Shown piece after piece: positions 1 through 9,500 of a stretch of 23,529 nt of DNA. Source of the DNA: DASSFG01 sp035547915 (GTDB taxonomy: Bacteria; Planctomycetota; Planctomycetia; Pirellulales; JAICIG01); NCBI GenBank assembly GCA_035547915.1, contig DASZTS010000063.1:1-23529 (forward strand), given 5' to 3'. The notes beneath the pieces were generated by a model that ran no database searches, was not told the DNA's origin, and worked only from the letters and a program-made list of their open reading frames with translations. Made by a program: the position numbers and the translations under genes. Each line of letters starts with the position of its first letter. Position 1 is the first letter of the stretch.

Positions 1-348
1 CCCGCGAGACAGGTCGAGAGCATCAGGAATTCGCTACCGCACCCCGTGTCTGGATGGGATAGGCACGTTGTCCGCCGACCCCGGCGGGCGGCCGGGGCCG
101 GCCGCCCATGTCCGACCCGCGCTGTGAGAAATGCGGGCTAGTCGTCGCCGCACTTGCAGCGGCGCTCCGGTTTGAGGTCGACCACCCGATGCTCCGATTG
201 GCTCCCCTGCGGCCATCGCGACTCTCGTCGTCGGTGCTGGAACTCTCCTTCTTTGGCCGCCACGGGGAGCCGGCCCACGGTTTTTCCTCGGCGGCGGAGC
301 AGATAGAATCACTACCTTTCACCCGGCAGCCTCGTTTTTGGGTCGCAT
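1..348. other. Left edge without a convincing gene
   Basis: No open frame here looks like a protein. The - strand frames are Arg/Gly/Pro-rich and of low complexity, as expected from chance reading of GC-rich DNA, and the short + frame from 108 runs into the next gene in another phase. The only clear structure is the GC hairpin at 86-107. The segment probably holds the upstream region of the dehydrogenase at 349, but I see no confident promoter boxes. Confidence 0.5.
86..107. other. Perfect GC-rich hairpin
   Basis: A 10-base arm (GGGCGGCCGG, 86-95) is followed after two G residues by its exact reverse complement (98-107). No T-run follows on either strand, so it is not a standard intrinsic terminator. 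It may still slow or end transcription of a gene lying to the left, or be a chance product of high GC. Confidence 0.4.
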
Positions 349-1311
349 ATGAAAGTTGTCGTCACCGACTACACGTTTCCATCGCTCGACATCGAGACCG
401 CACTGCTCGCTCCGTTGGGCTGTGAGCTGATCGGCAGGCAGTGCAAGACTCCGTCCGAGACCGCGGCGGCAGTGGCCGACGCCGACTGCGTCGTGGCCCA
501 ATTCGCGCCGATCGACGCGTCGGTCGTGGCGGCCATGCAGAAGGCGCGTCTCATCGTGCGTTACGGCATCGGCGTCGATAACATCGACCTGCCGGCAACG
601 CGCGAGCGGGGCATTCCGGTCTGCAACGTGCCCGACTTCTGCATCGACGAGGTCGCCGATCACACGCTGGCCTTCGTCCTGGCGGCGACCCGGCAAGTCT
701 TGACCAACTGCCGTGCCGTGTGCGCCGGCGAATGGCGGCTGGCCGTGCCTATCGAACAGATGCGCACGCTGCGTGACCTGACCGTCGGTATCGTCGGCTG
801 CGGGCGCATCGGTCGCGCGGTCGTCCAGCGGTTATCGCCCTTCGGCTGTCGGATGCTTGGTTACGATCCGGTGCTGTCCGACGCCGACGCCACCGCCTTG
901 GGTATCGAACTCCGCACTCTGGCAGACTTGTACGCCGAGAGCGACATCATCACGTTGCATTGTCCCGCGACAGCCGCGACGCGGGGCATGATCGACGCCG
1001 CCGCCATTGCACGAATGAAACCGGGAGTGATCTTGGTGAATGTCGCACGAGGGGCGTTGATCGATTCCGCCGCCTTGCTCGAAGGACTAAGGCAGTCGCG
1101 GATTTCGGCAGTGGCCTTGGACGTGTTTGATCCGGAGCCCATACCTCCCGGCCATCCGTTGCTGACGCTGCCCAACGTCATCCTGGCCGCCCATATCGCC
1201 TCGGCGAGCCCCAAGGCAGTCCGCCGACTCCGCGAAACCGTTGCCCAGACGGTTGCCTGCTTGGTACGTGGCGAGAGCCTGCCAAACATCGTCAACGGTG
1301 TGGCCTGCTAA
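349..1311 (+). CDS. D-2-hydroxyacid dehydrogenase, CtBP-like
   Basis: An NAD-dependent cytoplasmic enzyme of the D-isomer-specific 2-hydroxyacid dehydrogenase family, which interconverts 2-hydroxy and 2-keto acids. The 320-residue length is typical. The dinucleotide-binding loop GCGRIG lies at residues 150-155. The expected catalytic residues are visible: Arg234 (NVARG), Glu263 (DPEP) and His282 (AAH). The stretch GIGVDNID (73-80) followed by NVPDFCIDEVADH resembles the CtBP branch and phosphoglycerate dehydrogenase-like proteins. There is no C-terminal ACT domain, so this is not a full-length long-form SerA. The ATG at 349 gives a complete N-terminal beta strand (MKVVVTDYTF); the ribosome site is poor. 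It stands alone: the next gene begins 185 nt downstream. The substrate cannot be read from the sequence. Confidence 0.9.
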   Translation: MKVVVTDYTFPSLDIETALLAPLGCELIGRQCKTPSETAAAVADADCVVAQFAPIDASVVAAMQKARLIVRYGIGVDNIDLPATRERGIPVCNVPDFCIDEVADHTLAFVLAATRQVLTNCRAVCAGEWRLAVPIEQMRTLRDLTVGIVGCGRIGRAVVQRLSPFGCRMLGYDPVLSDADATALGIELRTLADLYAESDIITLHCPATAATRGMIDAAAIARMKPGVILVNVARGALIDSAALLEGLRQSRISAVALDVFDPEPIPPGHPLLTLPNVILAAHIASASPKAVRRLRETVAQTVACLVRGESLPNIVNGVAC

Positions 1312-1439
1312 ACGAACTGACGCGGTCGCGCCCCGGGCTGCGGGCGTTCTGGCGATGTGCTCGCTGGTCGGCGCGATGAGAGAATCGATGACAGCAGGCC
1401 GTGAAGCAACAGACCCTGTAAGAGTGGCTGATAAAACTT

Positions 1440-1481
1440 TGCCTCACCTCTCATGGCACGGTTTAATGGTCCGGTGAGGCA
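1440..1481 (+). promoter_or_regulatory. Inverted repeat just upstream of the 1497 gene
   Basis: TGCCTCACC (1440-1448) and its exact complement GGTGAGGCA (1473-1481) form a 9-bp stem around a 24-nt loop. The structure ends 15 nt before the GTG start at 1497, in the probable 5' leader. It could be an operator, a leader hairpin that affects translation, or a terminator for the upstream dehydrogenase, although no T-run follows it. Confidence 0.35.
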
Positions 1482-1496
1482 TTTGGGCCACTACTC

Positions 1497-3587
1497 GTGT
1501 CTTGCGTGAGGAAGCGTATCGTGCGACATCTCCGGAAGGTGGGCTGGGCGATCGCGGCCAGTTTCTTGTTTGCCGGCACGCTCCACGCCGCGGTCATCAA
1601 AGGACGCGTGGTGGACGGTGCCGGCCAACCGATCGCTGGCGCCGAACTCGGTATCTGGCACAAGGGACTGCCAGTCAAAGGTCTGCGGCCCAACGAGCCG
1701 GTTTTGTTCGACGGCAAGGAAAAGCTGCTGGCCGACGATGCCGGACGCTTTGAGACGCCGGATACCTTAGACGCCAAAACACCCGTGCGGGTCGTCGCGC
1801 GGGCCAAGGGAACGCTCGTGGGACGCAGCGGCTGGGTGCTGCCGAGCAAAGACGTCAACGAAGTCGACGATATCGTTCTGGTCGGTCTGCGCAGCATCAT
1901 CGGCCGAGTCGTCGACAGCCAGGGCACGGCCATCGCCGGAGCGACCATCTTCAACGGCGACGGCCACGAGCGCGTGGAGGTGACGAGCGGCAACAGCGGT
2001 AAATTCTTTCTCGATGGCGTACCGGACGATGCGTTTTTTCTCTTTGCGGAGAAATCGGGGTATCGGTTGACGGGCGTGATGGTCGATTCCCAGAAGACCG
2101 TCGAGCTGCGAATGGCTGGCAGCGACGAGCCGATCGAGCCACTCAGGTCTCGCGATCCGATCCTTTCCGCCACGGAACGGATCGCCCTCGGTCATCGGCT
2201 GTTGGCCCCTTACCTCGAAGCGGTGAGCCGACAGGGCGACGACACCGATAAGTACCATGCTCTGCACGAACTCTCCATGATCGACCCTCCGGTTGCCTTG
2301 GAGTGGCTCGATCGGATCGGCTTCGCCAACCAGCCCCAGAAAGAAAACTGCCGGGCGATCATCGTAATGAATTGGATGGAATACAGAGACGCCCGTGACT
2401 GGGAAGGCATCCGGGCGGTGATCGACTCGTCGAAGGACAATGGTTGGGCGGCGAGGAATCTGATCGCTGGCGCACAATACAACATCCTCGATCGCGACCG
2501 GCGGCGAGAATGGCTCGATCAAGGGCTGGTGCGCGGTCGAGCGGTGCAGAACGTGGCCGAGAAGGTCGTTTTCCTGGCGTGGGCAGCGGAGGGATTCTGG
2601 CGCCTTGGCGACCGCGAGCGCGCAACCGCGTTGGCCCGCGAAGCCGAAGCGGAAGCCGGCAGCCTGTCGCGAGACCTGCCGACGCCCGAAAGTGTGTCTG
2701 CCCGATTGGCGAGAGCCATTGCGCCTGTTGATCTACCCCGCGCGCTGCGGCGGCTCGATCAGGTTAAGAGCGATTTCCAGTTTTCGCAGGCGGGGGCGTT
2801 CGTGGCCTTGTTGCTGGCGCCCATTGACGTGGCCCAGGCCGAAGAGGTCTGGAACCACATCGGTGACCGAGGTGCGAAGGATCGCGCGTTCATGACGGGT
2901 CGCGACCTTCATGCCGCCGACTTCTGTTTCCGAGTGGCGCAGACCGATCCCGCTCGGGCCGATCGCCTGGCCGCCGCGGTGGAATCGCCGTTCTGGAGGT
3001 TTCAAGCCCGCGCCGCCGTGGCGCGCGCTGTGGGTGGAGAGAAGGCAAAGGGATTGTTGCGCGACGTGGCCAAGGATCCCGCACTGCCAGAGATCGCCCT
3101 TGAGCCGAACCCCTTCGGTGTCCCTGGCACGGCCGCGACGGCGCTGGCGGCCATTCTGCCGGTGGCCGAACGGATCGATGCCGTTGCGGCTCGCGAGCTG
3201 TTCTGGCAGGCGCTCTCGCTGCGCCCCCCGCGACCGACCGTCGGCCTGCTCGACGACGAATGGTTACGAGCCGACGTGGCCCTCGCGCAGATGGTCGCCC
3301 GCTACGAACCGGCCGTCGCCCGCCGACTCTTGGAACGGGCCATCGAGTGCCTGCCGCAACTGGCATCTCCGGCCGAAAGCGCACAGAGGGCCATGCCGGT
3401 GGTCGTGGCCAGTGCCTTCGTCGATCCCGACTGGGCGTGCGAAGTGCTCGACCGTCTGCCCGAACCGCCGGACGTGTCGTGGCAGCGGCACCCCAAGAAT
3501 CAAGCGCGCCTGTTCCTGGTGCGCATGCTCGGTTGGCAGGGAACCGAATACTGGCGGCGTGCCGGATTCTGGGAGCCGCAGGAATAG
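1497..3587 (+). CDS. Exported carboxypeptidase-regulatory-like/helical repeat protein
   Basis: A 696-residue protein of unknown function. Residues 1-31 look like a signal peptide: basic KRIVRHLRK, a hydrophobic core AIAASFLFAG, then a possible cut near HAA. Two Ig-like carboxypeptidase-regulatory modules follow: residues 34-57 begin IKGRVVDGAGQPIAGAE, and residues 134-206 begin IGRVVDSQGTAIAGAT and end in a beta-rich segment. From about 215 to 690 the protein is Ala/Arg/Leu-rich and helical, with repeated units of the type RADRLAAAVE and ARRLLERAIE, suggesting HEAT- or TPR-like repeats. The regulatory modules are common in planctomycete exported proteins and probably mediate binding. I see no catalytic motif. 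The GTG at 1497 is the longest start; GTG codons at 1506 and 1518 are alternatives and keep the signal peptide. Confidence 0.75.
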   Translation: MSCVRKRIVRHLRKVGWAIAASFLFAGTLHAAVIKGRVVDGAGQPIAGAELGIWHKGLPVKGLRPNEPVLFDGKEKLLADDAGRFETPDTLDAKTPVRVVARAKGTLVGRSGWVLPSKDVNEVDDIVLVGLRSIIGRVVDSQGTAIAGATIFNGDGHERVEVTSGNSGKFFLDGVPDDAFFLFAEKSGYRLTGVMVDSQKTVELRMAGSDEPIEPLRSRDPILSATERIALGHRLLAPYLEAVSRQGDDTDKYHALHELSMIDPPVALEWLDRIGFANQPQKENCRAIIVMNWMEYRDARDWEGIRAVIDSSKDNGWAARNLIAGAQYNILDRDRRREWLDQGLVRGRAVQNVAEKVVFLAWAAEGFWRLGDRERATALAREAEAEAGSLSRDLPTPESVSARLARAIAPVDLPRALRRLDQVKSDFQFSQAGAFVALLLAPIDVAQAEEVWNHIGDRGAKDRAFMTGRDLHAADFCFRVAQTDPARADRLAAAVESPFWRFQARAAVARAVGGEKAKGLLRDVAKDPALPEIALEPNPFGVPGTAATALAAILPVAERIDAVAARELFWQALSLRPPRPTVGLLDDEWLRADVALAQMVARYEPAVARRLLERAIECLPQLASPAESAQRAMPVVVASAFVDPDWACEVLDRLPEPPDVSWQRHPKNQARLFLVRMLGWQGTEYWRRAGFWEPQE

Positions 3588-3652
3588 CGGCGGCTGCGTG
3601 AGCGTTCACGGCGTCTTCTCTTGTCGCTCGGGCGCAGTCTAACGGCCCTGTG

Positions 3653-3870
3653 GTGCGTCCTGAAAGATTCGACCTCTGAAAGAATCGTGCTGTGTCGGAC
3701 TAGCGGGTGAGACTCCCGTCGCGGTAGGCGCCGGCGCGCCGCGTAGCAGATCCCGGGCGAGGAGCGGGAGCGAATCGTCTGAGCGGGATGTCAAAAGCCC
3801 TCAGGCGGCCGTATGGACGCTGCGAGGGGAGCAAGTTGGCGGGCCCGACACTGAAGCGGAGGTTCGGCGG
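3653..3870 (+). ncRNA. Possible group II intron 5' (domain I) fragment
   Basis: This gene-free stretch lies between two convergent genes. It begins with GTGCG (3653-3657), matching the group II intron 5' consensus GTGYG. It contains GCGGGTGAGACTCCCGTC (3703-3720), like the GTGAAAGTC-type segment of bacterial group II introns, then a GGTAGG-type element, GC palindromes near 3729-3740 and TGTCAAAAGCCC (3789-3800). The whole reads as structured RNA rather than protein. There is no reverse transcriptase frame and no recognisable domain V, so if it is an intron it is a 5' remnant cut off near the end of the DUF1501 gene. The 3' limit is a guess. The assignment rests on remembered consensus pieces and could be wrong. 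Confidence 0.35.
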
Positions 3871-3888
3871 CAACGACCGTCGGCACGG

Positions 3889-5358
3889 TCAGCCGATGAT
3901 GGGCGTAATTGGTTCGCCGTAGTCGATTTCCAGCCGTTTGTGCCCCGGCACCTCGAGCCGCCGTGCGTCGAGGCCGAGCTGACGCATGAGCGTGGCATGT
4001 ACATCGGTCACGTAATGTGGATGCTCTACGGCGTGGAAACCGATCTCGTCGGTGGCGCCGTGCACGACGCCCCCCTTCAAACCGCCCCCCGCCAGCAATA
4101 CCGAAAAGCCGTACGGATGATGATCGCGACCATTGCCGCCCTGCGAGCCGGGCGTGCGGCCGAATTCTGTAGCGAAGACGACGATCGTCTCGTCGAGAAG
4201 GCCCCGCCGCTTCAGGTCGCTGATGAGGCCCGCGATCGGCAGGTCGACCTGCGCCGCCAGGCCGGCGTGGTTCGCCTTGAGATTCGAGTGGGCGTCCCAG
4301 GAGCCGGCGGCCCCGTCGCCGTGCATGATCTGGATGAACCGCACGCCGCGCTCCACCAGCCGCCGCGACGCGAGCAACTGCAAGCCGAAGGGGCGCGTGG
4401 TCGGATTATCGAGCCCGTACAGCTTCTGTGTGGCGGCCGTCTCTCCGTCGAAGTGGATCACCTCGGGCACGGCCGTCTGCATGCGAAAGGCCAGTTCGTA
4501 GCTCTTCAACCGGGCCCGCAGCGACTCGTCGTCGGGCGATCGTCGGGCCGCGTTACGGTCGAGCCGGCCGATTAGATCGAATTCCAGTTTTTGTTCTTCA
4601 CGCGACAGGTCGAGTTGCGGTTGGGCGAACGGCAGCGGATTGACCGGGTCGACCTTGAGCGGCACCGAATCGTAGGCCGGACCGAGGTAATGGGCGTCGC
4701 GCGTGTCGAAGAACCGCGGCCCCATGGAGATGAACTGCGGCAGGTCTTCGTTGAGCGTCCCCAGGCCGTAGTTGATCCAGGCGCCGATGGTCGGAAAGAA
4801 CCCGTCGAGCATGTGCCGGCCGGAGTGGAACTGCACCTGCGCGCCGTGGTTGTCGTCGCTGGTCCACATCGAGCGCACGACCGCCACGTCGTCGATGACG
4901 CTGCCGATGTGTTGAAACCAATCGCTCACCTCGATGCCGCTCTGGCCGTATTTCTTGAACCCGATCTGCGGCGGGTAGATGACGTTCCGTTGTTGGCCGT
5001 TGGCGTCGTTGACCACCACGACCCGCACCTTCTTCAGCCGCTCGGGGTCTTGCACGTCGGAAAAGGGCGTCTCGCCGAGCGACTTGCCGGCGTATTGATC
5101 GAGGGCCGGCTTCGGATCGAAGCTCTCCATGTGGCTCACGCCACCGCGCATGAAGAGCCAGATAACGCTCTTCGCCTTGGGGCCGAAGTGCGGCTGACCA
5201 TCAGGCGGTTGAAACTCGTTCGCGGCACGCCCTGCTCGCGACAGCATCGCCGCCAGCGCAACGCCCGCGAGGCCGCGCCCGCCATCGAGCAGGAAGGAGC
5301 GCCGCGTGCGGCATTCGCAGGGAGGACGATCGGACGATGGGTTGAGCGGGAAATTCAT
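3889..5358 (-). CDS. DUF1501 family protein with Tat signal
   Basis: A 489-residue member of the DUF1501 family, very common in planctomycetes and remotely related to the sulfatase/alkaline phosphatase fold. Its biochemical role is not established. The N-terminus has a twin-arginine motif (TRRSFLLDG, residues 18-26) and a hydrophobic stretch GLAGVALAAML, so Tat export is likely. Family hallmarks are visible: VIWLFMRGGVSHMESFDPKP (65-84), a central GVRFIQIMHGDG, and near the C-terminus VFATEFGRTPG followed by GRDHHPYGFSVLLAGGG. The ATG overlaps the stop of the upstream membrane-protein gene by four bases (ATGA), indicating translational coupling. Such genes usually directly follow a DUF1549/DUF1553 gene; here two small genes separate them. 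Confidence 0.93.
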   Translation of the reverse strand: MNFPLNPSSDRPPCECRTRRSFLLDGGRGLAGVALAAMLSRAGRAANEFQPPDGQPHFGPKAKSVIWLFMRGGVSHMESFDPKPALDQYAGKSLGETPFSDVQDPERLKKVRVVVVNDANGQQRNVIYPPQIGFKKYGQSGIEVSDWFQHIGSVIDDVAVVRSMWTSDDNHGAQVQFHSGRHMLDGFFPTIGAWINYGLGTLNEDLPQFISMGPRFFDTRDAHYLGPAYDSVPLKVDPVNPLPFAQPQLDLSREEQKLEFDLIGRLDRNAARRSPDDESLRARLKSYELAFRMQTAVPEVIHFDGETAATQKLYGLDNPTTRPFGLQLLASRRLVERGVRFIQIMHGDGAAGSWDAHSNLKANHAGLAAQVDLPIAGLISDLKRRGLLDETIVVFATEFGRTPGSQGGNGRDHHPYGFSVLLAGGGLKGGVVHGATDEIGFHAVEHPHYVTDVHATLMRQLGLDARRLEVPGHKRLEIDYGEPITPIIG

Positions 5359-5810
5359 AGCGTTTGCGATCCGGTAGGAAGCCCCGGATCACCATCCATC
5401 TTAGACGATGCCGGCTCCGGCCACAGCAACTCGGAGCCGTGGAGCGATTGCCGATGGCGCGACCAATTGTCTTGGAAGTCGTCGGCCACGAACTTGATGG
5501 CCAAGACGATACCGACCGCGAATACAAATGACGCCAAGGCAACGAACCCCGTCAACAGCGGAAGCTCTGCGTCACCTGCCAGACGAAACAACGTACAAGC
5601 CGCGGCGACCACGGTGACCAGCGTGAATAGCGCGCCGATCCCGAAGCGCGGGTGTTTGCGGAGATGCGAGAAGACACCGCGAAAGACCTCCCGCAGTTCC
5701 TTCATCACCGCCACCATTCCGGCGAGGAGCCCCACGAAGAACGTCATCACGACGCCGAAAAAGATCCAAGCAACGATCAGTTCGACACTATCCATACCGT
5801 CTGGTCCCAT
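5355..5810 (-). CDS. Small membrane protein, three predicted TM helices
   Basis: A 151-residue protein I do not recognise. Hydrophobic segments lie near residues 10-34 (ELIVAWIFFGVVMTFFVGLL), 58-76 (GALFTLVTVVAAACTLF) and 84-108 (LLTGFVALASFVFAVGIVLA). A basic/amphipathic loop, KELREVFRGVFSHLRKHPR, separates the first two, and the C-terminal 40 residues are hydrophilic. It is likely an inner-membrane protein. Its TGA overlaps the ATG of the DUF1501 gene by four bases, so the two are co-translated. ATG at 5795 is a possible later start. The neighbourhood suggests an envelope role, but no function can be assigned. Confidence 0.7.
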   Translation of the reverse strand: MGPDGMDSVELIVAWIFFGVVMTFFVGLLAGMVAVMKELREVFRGVFSHLRKHPRFGIGALFTLVTVVAAACTLFRLAGDAELPLLTGFVALASFVFAVGIVLAIKFVADDFQDNWSRHRQSLHGSELLWPEPASSKMDGDPGLPTGSQTL

Positions 5811-5877
5811 TCAACGACGCTGCGCCGAGAGAGCTTACGGATAGTAGCCATCCTGGCTTGCCCTCCGCACACCTCCT

Positions 5878-5896
5878 GCCATCACGACGGAGCGTG
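5878..5896. repeat. 19-nt dispersed palindromic motif, copy 1
   Basis: GCCATCACGACGGAGCGTG matches the segment at 18437-18455 at 18 of 19 bases. CACG and CGTG form a short stem around the centre. The motif overlaps the stop codon of the GyrI-like gene, so it sits at a 3' end, as does the second copy. It may be a small REP-like or termination element. Confidence 0.4.
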
Positions 5897-6433
5897 CTGG
5901 CTGTTATACGAAAAAGAGTCCTCGCTATTTACGGGAGAGCGCTTCGTCACCGATACCCAGTATTCCATGATCGAATCGGCGCTGTCGAGACAGAAACGGT
6001 GATCGTACAGCTCGACGTCGGCAACCCCGGTGTGCAGATAGCCCGATCGCGGCAACCAATCGCGATAGATCTGTGAGACCGTGTCGCGAATCCCCTGGAT
6101 CGGGCCACGATGGAGAAATACCGCGAAGGCGCCGGCATCGACCGTGCGCGACACCATGCCGGCCGGAAGAGAGCCCGCATTCTCGACGGCCACTCCGGCG
6201 ATGTACTGAAGTTCGTCGGGATGCGACCTTTCCGCTTCGGACCGCGAATAGATCACTCCGTACATCTCGTCGCCCTTCCGGCCGGCCACTTCACCGGCTC
6301 GCGACAAGAAACGCCCCCAGAGCGGTCCGATGACTTCGATATTGGTCGCCGTGGGTGAAAGCGCGTGCAGGAAGGGCGTCTCGCAACCGACGACCGTCAG
6401 TGCCGGTTTCTCGACGATTTGCGGATGCAGCAT
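5882..6433 (-). CDS. GyrI-like/AraC effector-binding domain protein
   Basis: A stand-alone small-molecule-binding domain of the GyrI/AraC_E_bind type (SHS2-like fold). Family features include the opening PQIVEKPALTVVGCETPF, the IGPLWGRFLSRAGEV segment, the middle MYGVIYSRS and EDELQYIAGVAVE-like part (here DELQYIAGVAVENAG), the FAVFLHRGPIQGIRDTVSQIYRDWL helix region, and the C-terminal VELYDHRF. I chose the ATG at 6433 because GGGAG lies six bases upstream (complement of 6440-6444). The longer frame from 6463 adds ten residues and lacks a spaced ribosome site. Family members bind hydrophobic or cationic small molecules, and some act as toxin or gyrase modulators. No DNA-binding domain is present. 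It is an odd neighbour for an exported DUF1501 protein. Confidence 0.85.
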   Translation of the reverse strand: MLHPQIVEKPALTVVGCETPFLHALSPTATNIEVIGPLWGRFLSRAGEVAGRKGDEMYGVIYSRSEAERSHPDELQYIAGVAVENAGSLPAGMVSRTVDAGAFAVFLHRGPIQGIRDTVSQIYRDWLPRSGYLHTGVADVELYDHRFCLDSADSIMEYWVSVTKRSPVNSEDSFSYNSQHAPS

Positions 6434-6584
6434 TCCAATCTCCCGGATTCGTAGTACAGACATCTCGTAAATTGCCCGTGATTGCTACGTATAGTAGATA
6501 TCACGCGCCGCCGTGAGGCCAGAGCCTTCCGGATGGCTGCCCTCGTGCGGCGGAGCGTAGGCCTACCATATCTCGGATGAACTC

Positions 6585-9500
6585 TCAGCGAATGGTCAGA
6601 AAGTCGTTGTGGTTCAAGAGCGCGTGAACGAGATCCTCGCGGGCGCGCTGGTTGGGTTGCGGATGATTCTGGGCCACCAGCACGCGCTTGATCTCGGCGA
6701 GTGTTTCGAGACACGCGGCGAGTTCTTCGCTCTCGGGCGGCGAGCAGAGGATCGCCTCGAACGCGGCGTTCACGAAGGCGGTGTCGTCGACGGCGCCGAG
6801 TTCGCCGGCGTCAAGTTCGCCGGCGTCAAGTTCCCTGTTCAGCCGGGCGGCGAGTTGGCGGGCCATGGTCAGCGTCAGGCGGCTGTTGGCCATCGTCAGG
6901 GCCTGCTGCGGCACGATGCTCTCGGTGCGCCGATAACAACGGAAGACGTCGGCGTCGTCGAACATCGACAAGAACTCGTTCTGGTCGTCGCGCGAATGCG
7001 TGAAGTAGAGACTGCGGCGAAAGACGGCCGCATCGTTCTTGGGATCGATCGTCGGACCGCCCATCCGCGGATCGAGAGCGCCGGCGAGGTGCAGCAAGCC
7101 GTCGCGTACCACCTCCGATTCCATCCGCTGCGGACGTCGCCGCCAAAGGTAGCGATTCGTCGGATCGTTTTTGGCGGTCGTTTCATCGACCGCTAGCGGC
7201 GACGAACCGCGCCGGTAGGCGGCCGAGGTGACGATGACGCGGTGCAGGCGCTTCAGGCTCCAATCGTGATCCATCAGGTCCACCGCCAGCCAGTCGAGCA
7301 CGGGCTGTAACGGAGGGGCCGGTGCACGGCGGCCAAAGTCTTCGACCGACTCGACGAGGGGCTGACCGAAATGACGCATCCATACATGATTGACGGCCAC
7401 CCGCGCCGTGAGCGGATTGTCGCGAGCCACGATCCAACGAGCGAGCGCCGTGCGGCGGCCGGTACTCGTGTGCGGATAGGGTGCGTTTCGAGAGTCGGCC
7501 TTTTCGTCGGGCCCTTCCAGCGCCTTGAGCGATGCCCGCAAGGCCGTGTACTTATCGCCGGGGTTTTGTAGGGCCGCTTCGGCTTTGGCCAAGGCATCGC
7601 GAGAGCTGGCGAGTTGCTTCTCGAGTTCCGGCCGGCTCTTTTCGTCGGCGGCTGCCAGTTTTTGCTCAGCGATCGCCACCTGTTCCGCGGCTTGGGCCAG
7701 TTCGAAACGCCGGCCGGCGAATGCCGCTTCGCCGACGAGCCGCGCCGATTCGTCGCCCGACGCGCCGCAGGCTTGGGCCGTCTCGGCGGCGTGGGCGGTG
7801 CGCAATGTTTCGGGCCGCAACTCGGCGGCCGCGAGTGCCCGCTCGGCCACGGCGACCGCCGCACGGGCCTGCGCCGCGTTGAACTCGGGCGGACCGCCGG
7901 CGGCTTGCACCATGGGCGCCCCGGGCGACAGTTCGCGGAGTTCGAAATGGTGGAATTCGGCCGTGGCATCGAAGGTGATCAGATCGAGCCGGCCGGCTTC
8001 GCGCTCGACCGGCAGCCAGAACGCCAAGAGGTGTTCGCCGTCGAGGGCTACATTCAACAACCGCCCGCGGACCTTGAGTTCGAGTTCGTGCGGTCGGCCG
8101 ATTTCGATCGTGCGTGCCGTGGCTCCCTGCGGAGGATAGGCATAATCGTTACCCGCCTTGTAGGCGATCTGCACCTTCGGGGCTTCGCTATGGGCGCTGA
8201 TGTAGACCAGCTTCTCACGCTCACCGACGACGTCGAACGACAGTCCGACCGAACGCCACACATCGCCGCCCGTAACGTTCACCTTCAACCGCGCATGGAA
8301 ATCGACAGGCGGCGGTTGCCGCGTCCGCCAGTAGCTGCGCGTGGCCCCCGATTGCGACTGCACGAGATGGCCGTCGGCGTAGCTCCATTTTCCCGGCCCG
8401 GCCTCCCACACCGCAGCCTCTTCCTGGGCAAAGGCGCCGTCAATGATGAGCTTGCCGGCCACGGGGTCGGCCGGAAGCGGTACGGCCTCACGCTTTTCCG
8501 CTTCGGCCAGCACGTGACGCGCATTGGCCACTGCGGCTCGCTTCTGGTCGATCTCCTGTGCGACGGCGCGTAACTGGTCTTCGAGCACGAAGGCCTGCGT
8601 CGCCGGGTTGAACGATGCGGGCGGCAACTCGACCGGCGCCGCGGCAAAGTCGGCCTGCGCCAGCACGGCGGGCAGACCGGGCTCGATCGGGCGGCTCTGA
8701 TCGGGCTCCTTTTCATTGCCCCGCTTGTGCAGCCAGGTCGGCACATCGAGATGTGCATCGAACACGCGGGGCAGCCCGTCGCGCTCCAGGTCTACGACGC
8801 CGGGCAACGGATCGAGCCGGACCTGGTGCGGTTCGAAGATCGCCCGCAGGCGGTAATAGTCGAGCTGCGAGATGGGATCGTATTTGTGGTCGTGACACTT
8901 GGCGCAGTTGATCGTCAGGCCCAGGAACGCCTTTGCCGTGTGCTCGATCGTTTCGTCCAGCCAGGTCGTGCGGTTGAAGAGATAGTAATTGCGGGCTAGG
9001 AAGCCGGTGGCCCGCAACGTGTCGCGATCGTTCGGCGCCAGTTCGTCGCCGGCCAGCATCTCCATCACCAAGCGATCGTACGATCGGTCGGCATTGAGCG
9101 ATTCGACGATCCAGTCGCGCCAATGCCAGATGTGCTTCTGGCTGTTCCGCAACTGATCGCCCAAGCCGAACCAATCGCTGTACCGCCAGACGTCCATCCA
9201 ATGGCGACCCCAACGTTCGCCATAGCGCGGGCTGGCGAGCAACCGGTCGATCACGCGCTCGTACGCATCGGGACGGTCGTCGGCCAAGAAATCGGCCAAC
9301 TCGTTGCGGGTCGGCGGCAAGCCGATGAGATCGAGATACGCGCGCCGCAGCAGCAGCGGCTTGGTTGTTTCGCCCAGCGGTCGCAACCCGTGCCGCGCAT
9401 GCTCGGCGGCCAATAGGGCGTCGATCGGGTTTTGGACCGGCGATTCCCAGCCGACCTCGGGAAGGCTGGTTCGCCGCGGCGGCTGGAAGGCCCAATGCTG

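Noticed and set aside
23..322. 99-residue - strand frame at the left edge
   Set aside because: Ser/Arg/Gly-rich, no hydrophobic core or family signature, and no ribosome site; treated as chance.
3597..3610. CGTGA-GCGT-TCACG mini-hairpin after the 696-residue gene
   Set aside because: Only five base pairs and no T-run; insufficient to call a terminator.
4591..5844. 417-residue + strand frame opposite the first DUF1501 gene
   Set aside because: Antisense frame spanning three real - strand gene ends; no motif or ribosome site.
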